A program made the position numbers and the translations under genes. This document shows, piece by piece, positions 9,601-19,500 of a stretch of 64,000 nucleotides of DNA. The number at the start of each line of letters is the position of its first letter. Within the stretch, counting starts at the first letter, position 1. This stretch comes from Odobenus rosmarus divergens. Its lineage: Eukaryota; Chordata; Mammalia; Carnivora; Odobenidae. The DNA lies in contig NW_004450302.1 in the NCBI RefSeq assembly GCF_000321225.1, positions 3,688,922-3,752,921 of the forward strand, in the 5' to 3' direction. The notes below the pieces were generated by a model. It was not told the origin of the DNA. It did not search any database and saw only the letters and a list, made by a program, of their open reading frames with translations.

Positions 9601-12325
9601 GGGGCCTGGTGAAGACCGGGGAGCCTGACACTGCCATTTCCTTCTCGGCTTGTCTCAGGAGAGGTGGGAGAGGACACGTCCCCAACCCCATTTCCTCAGT
9701 TCCCGCAGGCCAACATTCCAGGTTAGACTAAAGCTCCCCTGGGTCTCAACGACCCCTGGAAACCCTTCCCATCCCATAACATGCAGACCACACTCCCTCC
9801 TTCAGGCACCAGGCCTCCCCACCGGTAAGTTCTTCTCATTGCCCAGCTTCTATTCTTTATGACTCAGCTCGGGACCCTCTTGTCTTGTGCCTAGTGGACA
9901 ATAGCAGAGGACAGCATTCCCCAGGTCCCCCATGCTTGGGGACACCCCACCAGTAACGCAGGTGCTCCCTTGCCTGTGGGCTTGGCCTAGCCATTTGTGC
10001 ATTTTAAATGCTCTGCCCCTCTCTGACCTGAGCTTCCTAAATCCGGTTCTGCAGGCCCGTCCAAACGGCGGGTGGGATACTTCGAAGTGTGTTGGTCCTC
10101 TCCTCCCTCCCCGCTGCCCCCACCTCCTCAGCCTCGCGTTGGGGTCGGGCTCTATCAGAATTAGAGACCACCAAGCTGGCCACTGAGATGTTTTGGGCGC
10201 GAGGGGCGGATGCCAGGCTGTGCGGAGGAAGTGGCCTTCAGACCGTGTCTGCTCCAGGTTTCCGTCGGGCCTGCAGCCGGCCGACCAGAGAGGCCCGGGG
10301 CCCGGGCGGCAGCAAGAGGGGGTGGCTGTGGGGTGGGGTGGGAGAGGGGGCTGGGAAGTGGAAGTGGAAGTGGGAACTTGCTGTCCCCGCGCTCTCCTTC
10401 CCAGTTCGCGGCCGCCTCTCCCTCGTTTCCTTCCTGGGACCAGGGCGGGTTACGAGGGGAGGAGGGGGGGCCATAGACGTCAGCCCCGCCCCCTGCCCCC
10501 CCCCCCCGCAGGATCTGACCACGCAGCTGTCGCGGACCGGGACTCTCTCGCGCAAGAGCATCAAGGCGCCTGTCGCACCGGCCTCCGCCACCCTGGGGTG
10601 AGGCCTCGCGCTCCTGCAACTCGCCTCCCCCACCCTCAACGCAGAGAAGCCAAACTTCCTCCTGCCCGCACCTGACCCTTGCTCGCCGAAGCCTTCCTTC
10701 CCCCCACTGACGACACCCTCCCCCCCAGGAGGCCACCCCGGATCCCCGAGCCGGTGCATCTCCCCGTGGTGCCCGAGGGCAAACTCTCCGCCGCCTCATC
10801 GGTCTCTTCCCTGGCCTCTGCAGGGTGAGCCCCACGAGTCCAAGTGGGAGGTTGAGGGGGCCTCCCGCCAGTTGTCAGGGTGACCACTAGGGTCGGGAGG
10901 ACGCTCATCACAGGCCCGGGGCGCACGACTGAAGGGGAGGGACGGGGTGGGGGGGATGCTGAGTTAGGGAAGGTGTCCCCCAACCTAGCCGAGCCCCGCT
11001 TTCTCTGGTCTTCAGCAGCGCCGAAGGTGTCGGTGGGGTCTCCACGACCAAGGGGCAGGCAGCACCCCCACCCCCACCTCTCCCCAGCCCCACGGCCCCA
11101 CCCCCTCCACCCGCCTCCGAGGTCTTCCTGCCGCCCCCTCTGCCGGAGGAAGTGTCCCTGCCCCTGCCGGGTAAGGAGCTCCGCCCTCTCCTGGCTCAAC
11201 GGCGGGGTCTCTTCTCACCTCCCCACCCTCTCCCTCCGATGGGCCCGCCTCAGGGAACGCCTCGTCCGGGTAGAGGGTAACGGAGAGGAAGGGGCCCGAG
11301 AAAGTGAGCTAACAACTCAAGTTAGCGCCTGCTTTATCCCAGGCTGTGTTCAAGCTTCTCATCCATTTTCCGCACTTAAACTTTTAACAACCCTAAGGGG
11401 GTCTTCACACTCTGATTTGACAGATGGAAGTTGAGGCTGACAGGTTCAATTAAGTGACTTGCCCGAGGGTCACCCAGCCAAGTGGCAGAGCCTCACTACC
11501 CTACACTGCTCAACATTTGTTTGCTGAGAACTGCGTTCTAGAAGCCTCGTGGTGGAGGCCATGATGGGCTGGGGCTGGAGAAAGATTACAGAAAACGGGT
11601 AGATGCCGGAGCCCCCACTTTGAACTGCGAAGTTTCCTGGGGGCCATTGGCGGGGGTCCGCTGTGCCACATTGCAGGCTTTCTCTTTCCCTCCCAGCACC
11701 AGAGTTGCCTCCACCCCTGGACCTGCCCCCTCCTCCGCCCCTGGATCTAGATGAATTGGGGCTGCCGCCTCTGCCCCCACCAGACTTTGGGCCTGAAGAG
11801 CCTAGCTGGGTCCCTGCTGCGTACCTGGAGAAAGGTACCTGACTCCTGGGACTAGGGATCCCTCTCCCCCCCCCACCCCGGGTTCTACTCTAGACTCTGC
11901 AAAAGTATGAGCCTGTTACACCCACCCACACACCCCTCCCTATTTTCTGATGAACTGACCAAACGTTCATCCAGGAGTGAGGATCCAAGCGGGAAAGACA
12001 GCAGCTGGCCTGGCACTGAATATTATTAAACCCAGCTGGGGAGGGGGGTCCCAAGAGCTTCGGAGCCTCACTCCCTGCAGCCGTTCCCCTAGATGTTCCC
12101 TGACATCCCCATAGTAGGGTGGGAGGCACGTCTCATGGCTACCTCTCCTCCCGCCCTGCAGTGGTGACATTGTACCCATACACCCGCCAGAAGGACAACG
12201 AGCTCTCCTTCTCTGAGGGCACCATCATCTGCATCACACGCCGCTACTCAGATGGCTGGTGCGAGGGCGTCAGCTCCGAGGGCACTGGATTCTTCCCAGG
12301 GAACTATGTGGAGCCCAGCTGTTGA
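3578..12325 (+). CDS. ABI3: ABI3, ABI family member 3 (NESH), complete with 8 coding exons
   Basis: Adaptor of the Abi family that can join the WAVE/SCAR complex and restrain actin-driven motility; it is strongly expressed in myeloid cells including microglia (established). Coding exons are 3578-3694, 7754-7921, 8975-9151, 10512-10597, 10729-10824, 11016-11170, 11697-11834 and 12162-12325. They total 1,101 nt, or 366 aa, equal to human. Residues 1-154 form the N-terminal Abi homology region with helical, WAVE-binding sequence. Residues 155-215 are Ser/Thr-rich linker. Residues 216-312 are a proline-rich tract encoded by exons 6-7. Residues 313-366 are a C-terminal SH3 domain with TLYPYT, DGWCEG and GFFPGNYVE hallmarks. 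The start ATG has G at -3 and matches the family N terminus. All introns are GT-AG and the frame is unbroken. Confidence 0.97.
4330..4490 (-). repeat. MIR SINE, reverse orientation
   Basis: Carries the reverse-complement core: taatcctcataacc, ttattattcctctttcatagatg, then ccaaggtcacacagct. Confidence 0.8.
4690..4905 (-). repeat. MIR SINE, reverse orientation
   Basis: Degraded MIR core (ctacagccaggaggccgagg, tcaggtcactttcccagg) and a tRNA-related end (tggattcgaacccagaactc). Confidence 0.75.
5115..5340 (+). repeat. MIR SINE
   Basis: Forward MIR: caactctgccacctagcaac in the core, ttaaagcacttagcccagtg in the 3' part, ending in an (ATC)n run. Confidence 0.75.
6640..7190 (-). repeat. L2 LINE 3' end, reverse orientation
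   Basis: Begins with the reverse complement of the L2 tail (gggcactattccagggtagg, tgccctcacagtgcttacat) and continues into older L2 3' sequence (ggcaagtgcaaaggtcctga, tattgggaagctactggagg). Confidence 0.75.
7235..7420. repeat. Probable MER20/MER5-like hAT fragment
   Basis: Traces of the hAT MITE pattern (ccctggggagttttaaaggc, then ggttctgattagaaggtctg and a GC-rich centre). Strongly diverged, so the family is tentative. Confidence 0.45.
7754..7921 (+). CDS. ABI3: ABI3 exon 2 (residues 40-95)
   Basis: The acceptor is TGTGTATTTCAG and the donor CAG|GTAAGG. Phase is 0 on both sides, so skipping this 168-nt exon would keep frame. It encodes helical sequence of the Abi N-terminal region ([16 protein letters not shown]...). 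Confidence 0.96.
7922..8974. other. ABI3: ABI3 intron 2
   Basis: 1.05 kb of unique sequence. A short direct repeat (gcccccacccgtctagc, two copies at about 8349-8383) is the only structure seen. Confidence 0.6.
8975..9151 (+). CDS. ABI3: ABI3 exon 3 (residues 96-154)
   Basis: The acceptor is CACGGCAG and the donor AAG|GTAGAG, phase 0 on both sides. It encodes the conserved Abi block ([13 protein letters not shown]...[14 protein letters not shown]). Confidence 0.96.
9152..10511. other. ABI3: ABI3 intron 3
   Basis: 1.36 kb without recognisable repeats. The last 350 bases are GC-rich, and it ends in a long C run that forms the exon 4 acceptor tract. Confidence 0.6.
10512..10597 (+). CDS. ABI3: ABI3 exon 4 (residues 155-183)
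   Basis: Serine/threonine-rich linker ([15 protein letters not shown]). The 86-nt exon ends two bases into Gly183 with a GTGAGG donor. Its polypyrimidine tract is an almost pure C run ending CCGCAG. Confidence 0.95.
10729..10824 (+). CDS. ABI3: ABI3 exon 5 (residues 183-215)
   Basis: Follows a C-rich acceptor (ccccccag). Encodes [15 protein letters not shown] and the Ser-rich stretch that includes residue Ser209 (codon TCT, 10805-10807). The donor is GG|GTGAGC. Confidence 0.94.
11016..11170 (+). CDS. ABI3: ABI3 exon 6 (residues 215-267, proline-rich)
   Basis: The acceptor is a tandem CAGCAG. Using the first AG gives the human-like Gly-Ser-Ala-Glu junction. The exon encodes long PPPPP and [12 protein letters not shown] tracts, likely ligands for SH3, WW or EVH1 domains. 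The donor is G|GTAAGG. Confidence 0.92.
11171..11696. other. ABI3: ABI3 intron 6
   Basis: 0.5-kb intron, mostly occupied by a reverse MIR at about 11310-11500. The bases around it are unique. Confidence 0.65.
11310..11500 (-). repeat. MIR SINE, reverse orientation
   Basis: Contains tttgacagatggaagttgag and aagtgacttgcccgagggtc, the reverse-complement MIR core, upstream of exon 7. Confidence 0.75.
11697..11834 (+). CDS. ABI3: ABI3 exon 7 (residues 267-313, proline-rich)
   Basis: Encodes the second proline-rich block ([29 protein letters not shown]) and the pre-SH3 linker [13 protein letters not shown]. The donor, AAAG|GTACCT, is weak beyond the GT. Confidence 0.94.
11835..12161. other. ABI3: ABI3 intron 7
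   Basis: Unique 327-bp intron ending in tctcctcccgccctgcag before the SH3 exon. I see no other element. Confidence 0.6.
12162..12325 (+). CDS. ABI3: ABI3 exon 8 (residues 313-366, SH3 domain)
   Basis: Encodes the complete SH3 domain and the TGA stop. The ALYDY-equivalent is TLYPY, the central tryptophan lies in DGWCEG, and the 3-10 helix motif is FFPGNYVE. Confidence 0.97.
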
Positions 12326-12650
12326 CAGCCTGGGGCTCTCTGAGCTCCTGATCCAGGCACTGTCCCGAGCGAGGCCCTTGAGCTCCAGCACAAAGCCAGC
12401 TCCATGGTCAGCGCTGGACTAGGCCTGCCCACCTCTTGGTCTGTGAGCTGGGCCTGTCCCTTCCCCTCATTTTGGTGGGAAGGGGTCCTGGGGAGAGAGA
12501 GGATGTACCCAAAGGCCTGCTGTGGACAGGAGAGAACTGGAAGTCTAAGAGTTTGGTGATCTTGTCCACAGAGTACCCCCTACTCCACGCAGGTTGGGGT
12601 CTCCAGCTGCAAGTGCCAACTTCGAATAAAACTCTGATGACCTCCTGGTG
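12326..12650 (+). other. ABI3: ABI3 3' UTR
   Basis: Short 3' UTR of about 320 nt, ending at an AATAAA followed by a GT-rich element. No repeat is inserted in it. Confidence 0.8.
12625..12630 (+). terminator. ABI3: ABI3 polyadenylation signal AATAAA
   Basis: Canonical hexamer 300 nt after the stop codon, followed within 25 nt by a GT-rich downstream element (cctggtgattg). It is the only canonical signal between the stop codon and the GA microsatellite. Confidence 0.8.
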
Positions 12651-12673
12651 ATTGCCCTGCAGGGCTATGGGGC

Positions 12674-12717
<44 letters not shown>
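12674..12717. repeat. (GA)n microsatellite
   Basis: About 21 uninterrupted GA dinucleotides just after the ABI3 polyadenylation site, between the converging 3' ends of ABI3 and PHOSPHO1. Confidence 0.95.
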
Positions 12718-12721
<4 letters not shown>

Positions 12722-13949
12722 GAGTGAAAGGCTCCTGCTAATTACTGAGCCCCCTCTGCCTGCCCCAGCAGCCTCCTCTCCCCATCATTTCCGTCCTAAG
12801 TGCCCTCTATACTAGACCCCCGAGGCTCGCCACCGACTGACTGCATCCTGTTCTTTTGCCTGTTGCTTGCTGTGTTATGCTCGGTTTTGGTTCCTCAAGC
12901 TGGGCACTCTTCCCCGACGGGGCGGGGTGGGGACCAACTCCCCCATTTATGTGGGGCTGAGGGCAGGGATCGCCTCGCCCTCACCCTTCAGACATCGGCG
13001 CGAGAGATCTCAGTCAGCGCTTCCCCCCTTCACCTCCTTTATAGCTCTAAAACACCAAAGAGGGAGGAGGGGCTTGGCTTTCGCTGGCTCTGCTTTAAAA
13101 CATCATGGCTTTCTGTTCCATACTAGAGGAGGGGGGGCGCAGAGAGCCCAGCCCGCGGGGCGACTTTGGTAAAGTCCCTGGTCTCTTGCTGCATAGACGA
13201 GGCTGGGGTGAGAGGAGACACCGTCGCGCGCTGCGAGGTCCCAGGCTGGATGGACCCCAGCCGGACAGCGTGCTACCTCGTTCCACCACCAGGAGGCGAC
13301 TGTTTCCTCCGGCTTTCCGCCCGCCCCCCCCCCCCCCCCGCCCCCACTTTGGGGATGCTGATGGGGGTGGGCGGTGGGGTGGGGCGCGGGAAGGGAGGCA
13401 AGAAGAAAAAGGGTGTAGTGTGGAGACGCGGTAGGTGAAGCAAGACCTAGGCCTGAGGCTGTCGGTGGAGAGCCTCGTCTCTCTCCGCTGGGATTCCGGC
13501 GCGACCCGGAGGCTTTCGGGTCGGGAGTTCCCTTAACAGAAGAAAGGGGGATGGGAAGGTTCCGCAGCTCAAGGGAGCAGTTAAAGCAGCGGGAGATGTG
13601 CCTTTCTCCCCTGCCAGGGAACCCCTTCCTCCCAATTCGGAGGACAAGGATTTTGGAAACACCGCTGCCTTCCCGGGTATGCGCACCCCCTCGGTGGGGC
13701 CAGACTCCAGAATTAAACGCTGCAGTGCAAAAGGGGCAGGCAGCCGCGCTGCGTTAACTGCATAGATAGGGACGGCTCCGAACTCCCTCCCCCAGCCCCC
13801 GGGGGGACGAGCCCGGAATCCCCGAAATTCCCGGAGGGACATACCGAAGCCAAAGGGAAAAGGGAGTAATAAAACTAGGTTTGTCTTTCCCGCTCTCCCC
13901 CCACCCCACCCCCCTCCTCCGCCCGGGCGCCCCCTGCAGGCCGCCGTCC
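12718..13949. other. ABI3-PHOSPHO1 convergent interval and likely PHOSPHO1 3' UTR
   Basis: PHOSPHO1 should end in this interval, since in human the two genes are tail to tail and very close (recalled). No canonical AATAAA or ATTAAA appears on the minus strand; variants such as CATAAA near 12945 and TATAAA near 13040 are possible signals. A 15-18 base C run lies at about 13324-13340. Confidence 0.5.
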
Positions 13950-14780
13950 TCAGCACGTCTTCAGCACCTGTTGCAGATGGAGGCGCACGTCGGTGGCCGT
14001 TTCCCAGGGCACCACGCTGGCGCGGAAGGAGCTGGGCTCGGCCTTCTGCGCCTCCTGGATAAGGCGGTGCATGGGATAGCCGCGGCGCGGGAAGGCCACG
14101 TCGCCGCCCGCCAGCAGCCCCATGGGGCAGAAGTCGTTGGCGCCGTCGCCCACGTAGAAAAGGCGCTCGAAGTGCACGCCGTCGTGGGCCCGCTCGCGCA
14201 GGTAGTCGCTGAGCACCTTGTGCTTGCACATGTTGGCGGGGCAGCGCGCGCAGCTGTGCGTGTGGAAGGGCCGCAGCGCCAGCAGCCCCCGCGCGTCGGG
14301 CCCCGACGGGTTGCTGAGGATGCGGCGGAACAGGCCGTGGTGGCCCGCGGCGCGCAGCGCGCTCTCCACGCCGAAGGTGTTGGCATCCGAGATGAGGATC
14401 ACCTCGAAGCAGGAGCCCTGCTTGGCCACGAACTGCAGCAGGTCGCTCATGCCGGGCGACAGGGGGATGGCCTCGTAGATGGCGCGCAGGTCCCGCGGCC
14501 GCACGCCCTGCTCGCCCAGGTACTGGAAGACGCGCTGCATGTACTCGTTGTAGAAGCCCTCGCGGTAGGTGGCCCGCAGGCTCTCGGGCAGCCGCTGGCC
14601 CGGCGCGGCGCGCACGATCGAGTCGTCGCTGTTTTCGTCCACGATCGTCTCGTCGAAGTCAAAGGTCAGGAGGAAGCGCGGCGCGCCCTGCGCGGCCATC
14701 CCGCCGTCCTGGGAGCAGGGGGGGGAGGAGCAGGAGGAGGAGGAGGGAGCAAGCGAGAGGGGGCGCGGCGGGGGCCGGCC
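13940..14780. promoter_or_regulatory. Intragenic CpG island over PHOSPHO1 exon 2
   Basis: Dense CpG dinucleotides and very high G+C across the catalytic exon and its upstream edge, unlike the flanking intron. It creates long open frames on the opposite strand. Island status was judged by eye. Confidence 0.75.
13950..14708 (-). CDS. PHOSPHO1: PHOSPHO1 coding exon 2 (residues 16-267)
   Basis: Begins Asp-Gly-Gly-Met after a CTGCTCCCAG acceptor and carries the whole HAD catalytic domain to the TGA at 13950-13952. A second in-frame ATG (Met19) lies at 14697-14699, close to the exon start. Confidence 0.97.
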   Translation of the reverse strand, partial: DGGMAAQGAPRFLLTFDFDETIVDENSDDSIVRAAPGQRLPESLRATYREGFYNEYMQRVFQYLGEQGVRPRDLRAIYEAIPLSPGMSDLLQFVAKQGSCFEVILISDANTFGVESALRAAGHHGLFRRILSNPSGPDARGLLALRPFHTHSCARCPANMCKHKVLSDYLRERAHDGVHFERLFYVGDGANDFCPMGLLAGGDVAFPRRGYPMHRLIQEAQKAEPSSFRASVVPWETATDVRLHLQQVLKTC

Positions 14781-16554
14781 CGGGAGATGCTGGTTAGCGG
14801 GCCATGGCCAGAGGCGCTGGCACATCCAAGACCTGAGGAGGACCCAAGGCAGGTTAAGCTGGGCAGAGGACCCAACGCCGCCGCCCCCACCCCAGCCTTC
14901 CCTGCCCAACCCCGTTGGCGGCTCTCAGTGAACTGTGCTCGGGTTTATTCTCAGAAGACCATCCTCCTCCTGAACCCAGAGGGGCTTCCTTGGCACCTGT
15001 TTCTGCTACTCTCCTCTGGGGCCACGGGGCTTAACAGGGTCAGCTTAACGGAGGGGAAACGCAGCTTCCAAGGGGACACCCCTTTGGGGGAGGTTTCTGG
15101 ACTAGGCCGTTCTGGAGACTTCCAGCGACCCTTGTTGTTGGTGTGGACTGTTGGGGCTCTCCACCCCCTTCTTCCCTAACGATCGTAGGCCAGGGAAACC
15201 AGGCATTCACCCAACTGAAGCAGCCTCCTCATTCCCTTTTTGAGCCAAGCCCAGCCGATGGGACTGTGGCCAGTAGGCCAGGCTCCAGGGAACACTCGTT
15301 GGTATCATCCAAGGCATGTGGACTGTGAATGCCCGGTCCTCGGGCCTGGATCGTTACTAAGGGCTGGGCCTGGGCAGCTAAGTGCCTGGGCCTCCGCACT
15401 GGCCAGACAACTGGATTTTAGCTCTTGGAACAACCAGGTCGCTGGGTTGACCCAGGAAGGCTCTCTGGAAGCTGCTTCCAGCCAGATGGGGTCCCAGGAT
15501 GGAACACTGCTTCTCCAGGGAGTTTTCGGGCCCTGTGCTGACAGCTCATAACTAATCACTTGCCAATTCCCTGGGAGGAACACGTCAGCGGGTGGGGTTT
15601 CTGCCAGAGTCCGAAGGCAGCGGGCAGCAGAAGCAGTGGGGCTTGGGGAGGTAGGAGCTTCCCGCGCCAGGCCACGACATACCTGGGAGACAGGTGAGGG
15701 AGAGGAAAGAGAGCGGCAGTGGCTGAAAAGGCAGAGGTGGAGGGAGCAGGGAGGGGCCACAGGGTGGGGAAGGAGAGGCTAGGAGGAGGTCGTGCCAGGG
15801 GCGCCTGCGGACAGACTGCACAGGGGGACAGGCTGGGGACGGGGCGCTCCAGGAAGTGGAGACCTCGGGCCAGAGTCCCACCCACAGAGGACGTGGGAGA
15901 GGATGGGGGACGGGAGCGCCAGTGTGAGGCACAAAGAAAGGCAAAAGCGAGTGGAGGCCACAGAAGCCCTCTGCAGCCTGTCCCGCCACCTTTGCCTCTG
16001 CCGGCTGCCACACACGGTGGGCGGGCGGAGAGCAAACCACGTCCAGCTTCAGAATACCCACCACGCTGCCTTTCTCCCTCCTGGCCTCCCACCTCAGTCA
16101 GTCCAGACGGAACCACTCCTCCTTCTGGCTTCTTCCTAACTCGCTCTCTGATATTCCTGTGATGTTTGTGGCCTGGCCCACCTTGTGAAACGGAAGTCCA
16201 AGCTCCGAATTTCAGAGCTGGGGTGTGGACCTAGCTCTCTGCCTCCCTAATAGCTCTGTCCCTTCGAGCTCATCCCTAGAGTCACCCTCTGGTCTCATCG
16301 ACATCCATCTGGGAGTCTCAGTGGCCCAGGATCGCTGGAGTATGTAAAGCAGCAGGACCCCACACCTGGGATGGAAGCTTCCAGGGATTAGTGGAGGCCC
16401 AGTAGAGATGAGGGTAGGCCTAAAGGGGGCTGGATAGGGCTCCTTCCACCCCATGATGGGAAGGAGGTTGAGGCCTCATCCTAAGAGACCCCTGGAGGGA
16501 CCCACTTACCCTAGACAGGCATCGGAGGCCAGCAACTGGAAAACACCCGCTCAT
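13950..16554 (-). CDS. PHOSPHO1: PHOSPHO1, phosphoethanolamine/phosphocholine phosphatase 1 (complete)
   Basis: HAD-superfamily phosphatase that releases inorganic phosphate from phosphoethanolamine and phosphocholine inside matrix vesicles and starts hydroxyapatite formation in cartilage and bone (established). Coding exons are 16510-16554 and 13950-14708, joined in phase 0, giving 267 aa as in human. HAD motif I is DFDET with nucleophile Asp32 and acid/base Asp34. Motif II is LISDANT with Asp123. Motif IV is GDGANDF with Asp203. Lys177 or Lys179, in a Cys/Lys-rich segment, may supply the motif III lysine. The chosen start, ATG at 16552-16554, gives MSGCFPV-, as in human, with A at -3. The frame stays open 26 codons further upstream to another ATG. 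Exon 2 lies in a CpG-rich block. Confidence 0.97.
14709..16509. other. PHOSPHO1: PHOSPHO1 intron between coding exons
   Basis: 1.8 kb of unique GC-rich sequence. No carnivoran SINE, MIR or extra coding exon is recognised. Confidence 0.6.
16510..16554 (-). CDS. PHOSPHO1: PHOSPHO1 coding exon 1 (residues 1-15)
   Basis: Short exon encoding [15 protein letters not shown]. The donor, AGG|GTAAGT, is consensus. The 1.8-kb intron follows. Confidence 0.93.
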
Positions 16555-19500
16555 TGTCAGTGCATCACCCTGGGTACCACCTGTAGGGACTCTGTCGGCC
16601 TCCAGCCGTCGTCCAGAGCTCCTGACAACCATACAAGTTCTGTTGGAGAGCGCCAGCAGCCAGCTTTGTTTCCACTACTAATGCGCACCTGACTCTATCT
16701 CCTTGGCTGAGCCCCGGGAACCACTCCCAGGGGCTCAGTGAAAACCCCTCAAATAGGCACAGCGCTCACAGATGGCAAAGCCCTTGCTAGGTATCCTCCT
16801 ACCCACCCCCTGGGACATTCGAGAGGTTATAGGTGATATTAATTGGAGATCCAGAATCGTTAGCCGATTTACTCAAAGGTAAGTGGCAAAGACAGATCTC
16901 AAAACCAGAATTTAGGGTCTGAGACCAGCGGTTTTTTTCTCCAGTATGATCCTGGCCCCTTTCTTGTGTCATGGTTTACACAACACCGGCACCGGTGTTC
17001 TCCCACTGCTCATCGCAGTCCCATGAATTCAGCAGTAAGGGCCCAGAGAGGTTAACTTGCCGGAGGCTGTGCTGTGTCCCCCAGGGAGCCTGGTTCATGA
17101 ACACCTGGCCACAGCCTTGTATGCTCTCTGCCCTTAAAAGGGAAGGGGCAGATGACCGGGCTCATTGTACCACAGCTGGGGGCCGGGACCCCTGAGCATC
17201 ACAGATGATCTGGGACTGGCCTCCCTGGTGCTTTCAGAGGCTGGCAATCGGCTGGAAGTCAGTTTGAAATTTCTGCGGGGGCTTTGCTGTGTGGCTTTGG
17301 GGACAGGGGCTGGCTTCGCGGGGGCTTCACCAACTCAGCTACAGAGGACGACACCACCTACAGCTCCCAGTGCCTCCCCATGCCCCATCCCTCCCCCTCG
17401 CCTTGCAGTTGAATGAGAGACTAGAAGCAGCTGGGACAGATCTGGAAAGCTACTGAGCACCAGGGGACTAGACCGGGAAAGGAGCAAAGTCCTGGCTGGT
17501 TGCTGCCCTCTGGTGGTGACAGCGGATGACACTGGAAACCCCTGACTTTGTCAAGGTGACATGCTCCCCAGACCATCCCAGACCCTCAGGGAGAAGCTGA
17601 GGGCCCCCGAGACAGAGATTGGGACCTCCCAGGAACAGGGCATGGGTCAGAGGGAGGGCCCCTATCACCTGGAGCTACCCCACCCCTCGCCACGCCCTAA
17701 CCAGATGTGCATTAAGCCCTTTTGATATGGATGGAGGTGGGTCTCAGCCTTTCCACTGAAGAACTTTTTTTTTTTTTTTTTGAGGAACTTTTAATCTAGG
17801 AATTGGGAAAGGCAGCCAAAGCTGAATGGGGCAGGGGGCAGAAAAAGGTGGGGGCTAGGGGAGGGGTGAAGGAGAAGATGGGAGAGAAGACAGGGGGACA
17901 CTGGAATAGCATGTTTTTGGAGGATGGAAGGGCTCTTCCCAGGCCCTATCTGGAGGAGTTCCAAACTTCCAGGATCCTGCCTGATATCCCATGTCTGCCC
18001 CCAGGCCTAGCGAGTTTGAGAAAGGTCAGGGGATGCCACTTCTGCGATAAAAGCAAACAGCCCCACGGCACACACAGACAGACACGTGCGGGGCTCGGGG
18101 AGAAGAGAGCCGGACATAGAAAGACACAGAGGCTCTTCAAGCAGCCACCCAGAGACCAACTTTCATCCCATAGAAAAGGGTCTCCTGGTTTTGCCCTTGT
18201 TTCTTTTTCCTTTTAAAAATTTGGTGGAATGGTCCACTGATTTTCAATCATGTACAAAACTTCTCGTTCATTAGAGCAAAAGACATGGTATATTTTTTCA
18301 TCTAATAATACTATTTAGGGAAATCGGTTCCACATTTGTTGTTTAGTGAGTTGCCCTTGTTTTTTTAGTCCCCAGAGCAGAAAGCCAGGCATCCTGAGTT
18401 TATTCCCCCAGAAAGAGAAGTCTGTGCTGCCACCCCACCCATACCCCCACAGTAGTCAGTGGCACCCCAGGCCCCTCTGGCATCTGCTTCTCATGACGTT
18501 CAGAAAGGTTACTCACCTCTGGCAGCTTTGTCCTAAGTGACCAAATCCTTTTGTGGTCACCAAAAAGAGTCCCTCAGAGAAAAGGGGGACAGGATCTAGG
18601 AGCTTCTCCAGATGGCTAGAGCAGAGAGAGGAAAGAGGGGTTTCTTTGGGGTGGCCGGGAGTCCATATTCTAGTCCCACCTAAAAGTGGTGCTCGCCTCC
18701 CTGATTCCACATCAGATCACTGGATTCCTCGTTTCCTCCTGCCTTTGACAAAAATGCTTTCAGATGATATTTGTGGGAATGGGGATGGGGGAGGGAGAAA
18801 CAGCTTGAAATCCCCCCCCCCTTAATGAGGGGACTGGGAGCCCACAGGACAGTTCGGGGACATTTTTCCCCAGGAAAATGTGGAGGATAGGGATGGAAAT
18901 AGGGATGGAAGTGGGGATCGAGGGCCCCGCAGATACCACAGTTACAAGCCTCCCGCCCAAGCCCAGGTGGTCTTCTATCAATCACTTAGGAATTGGATCC
19001 CACAACTAAGCTGACGTTTTCTCCCTCCCCAAGACTGTATTTCCAGCTTCACCATGGTCTCTTCCTTCTCACCACCACCACCAGCAAATAGGAAAAACGG
19101 AGGCCCAGAGAGGTCAAGCTAGCATCCCTGGGGGCGGGGCGGGGGGGGGGTGTCACACAACATCAGATGCAGGATCAGAACTCAGGAGTTCCTGGTGCCT
19201 CTCGGCAAAGTTGCAGCCAGAGCTCCCCCTATTGCCCTGGAGACCCCCTTGGGCTGTGAGTAAGCTGTCCCTGAGGACCTGGAGCCCTGGTGTCAGTGAA
19301 GAAGCTGGGACCAGGAGTCCCCTCTGGGCTCGCCCTGCCTGGGTGGACAAGCTGGAAGGGGATCCTCAGTGGACAGGGAGGTGGCAGCTGCCGGTGGGGT
19401 GGGGGGAGAGGTATTTTTAGAGGTGGCTGGAAAGCAGGCATTCTGGCACACCCCCAGCTGGCGGGTGCTTCGCTCCAATGCGGGGCAAGGGGGTGCGCAG

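Noticed and set aside
13881..15179. 432-codon open frame on the plus strand
   Set aside because: It is the antisense of the PHOSPHO1 catalytic exon, whose high CpG content removes stop codons; the plus-strand product has low-complexity composition and no family likeness.
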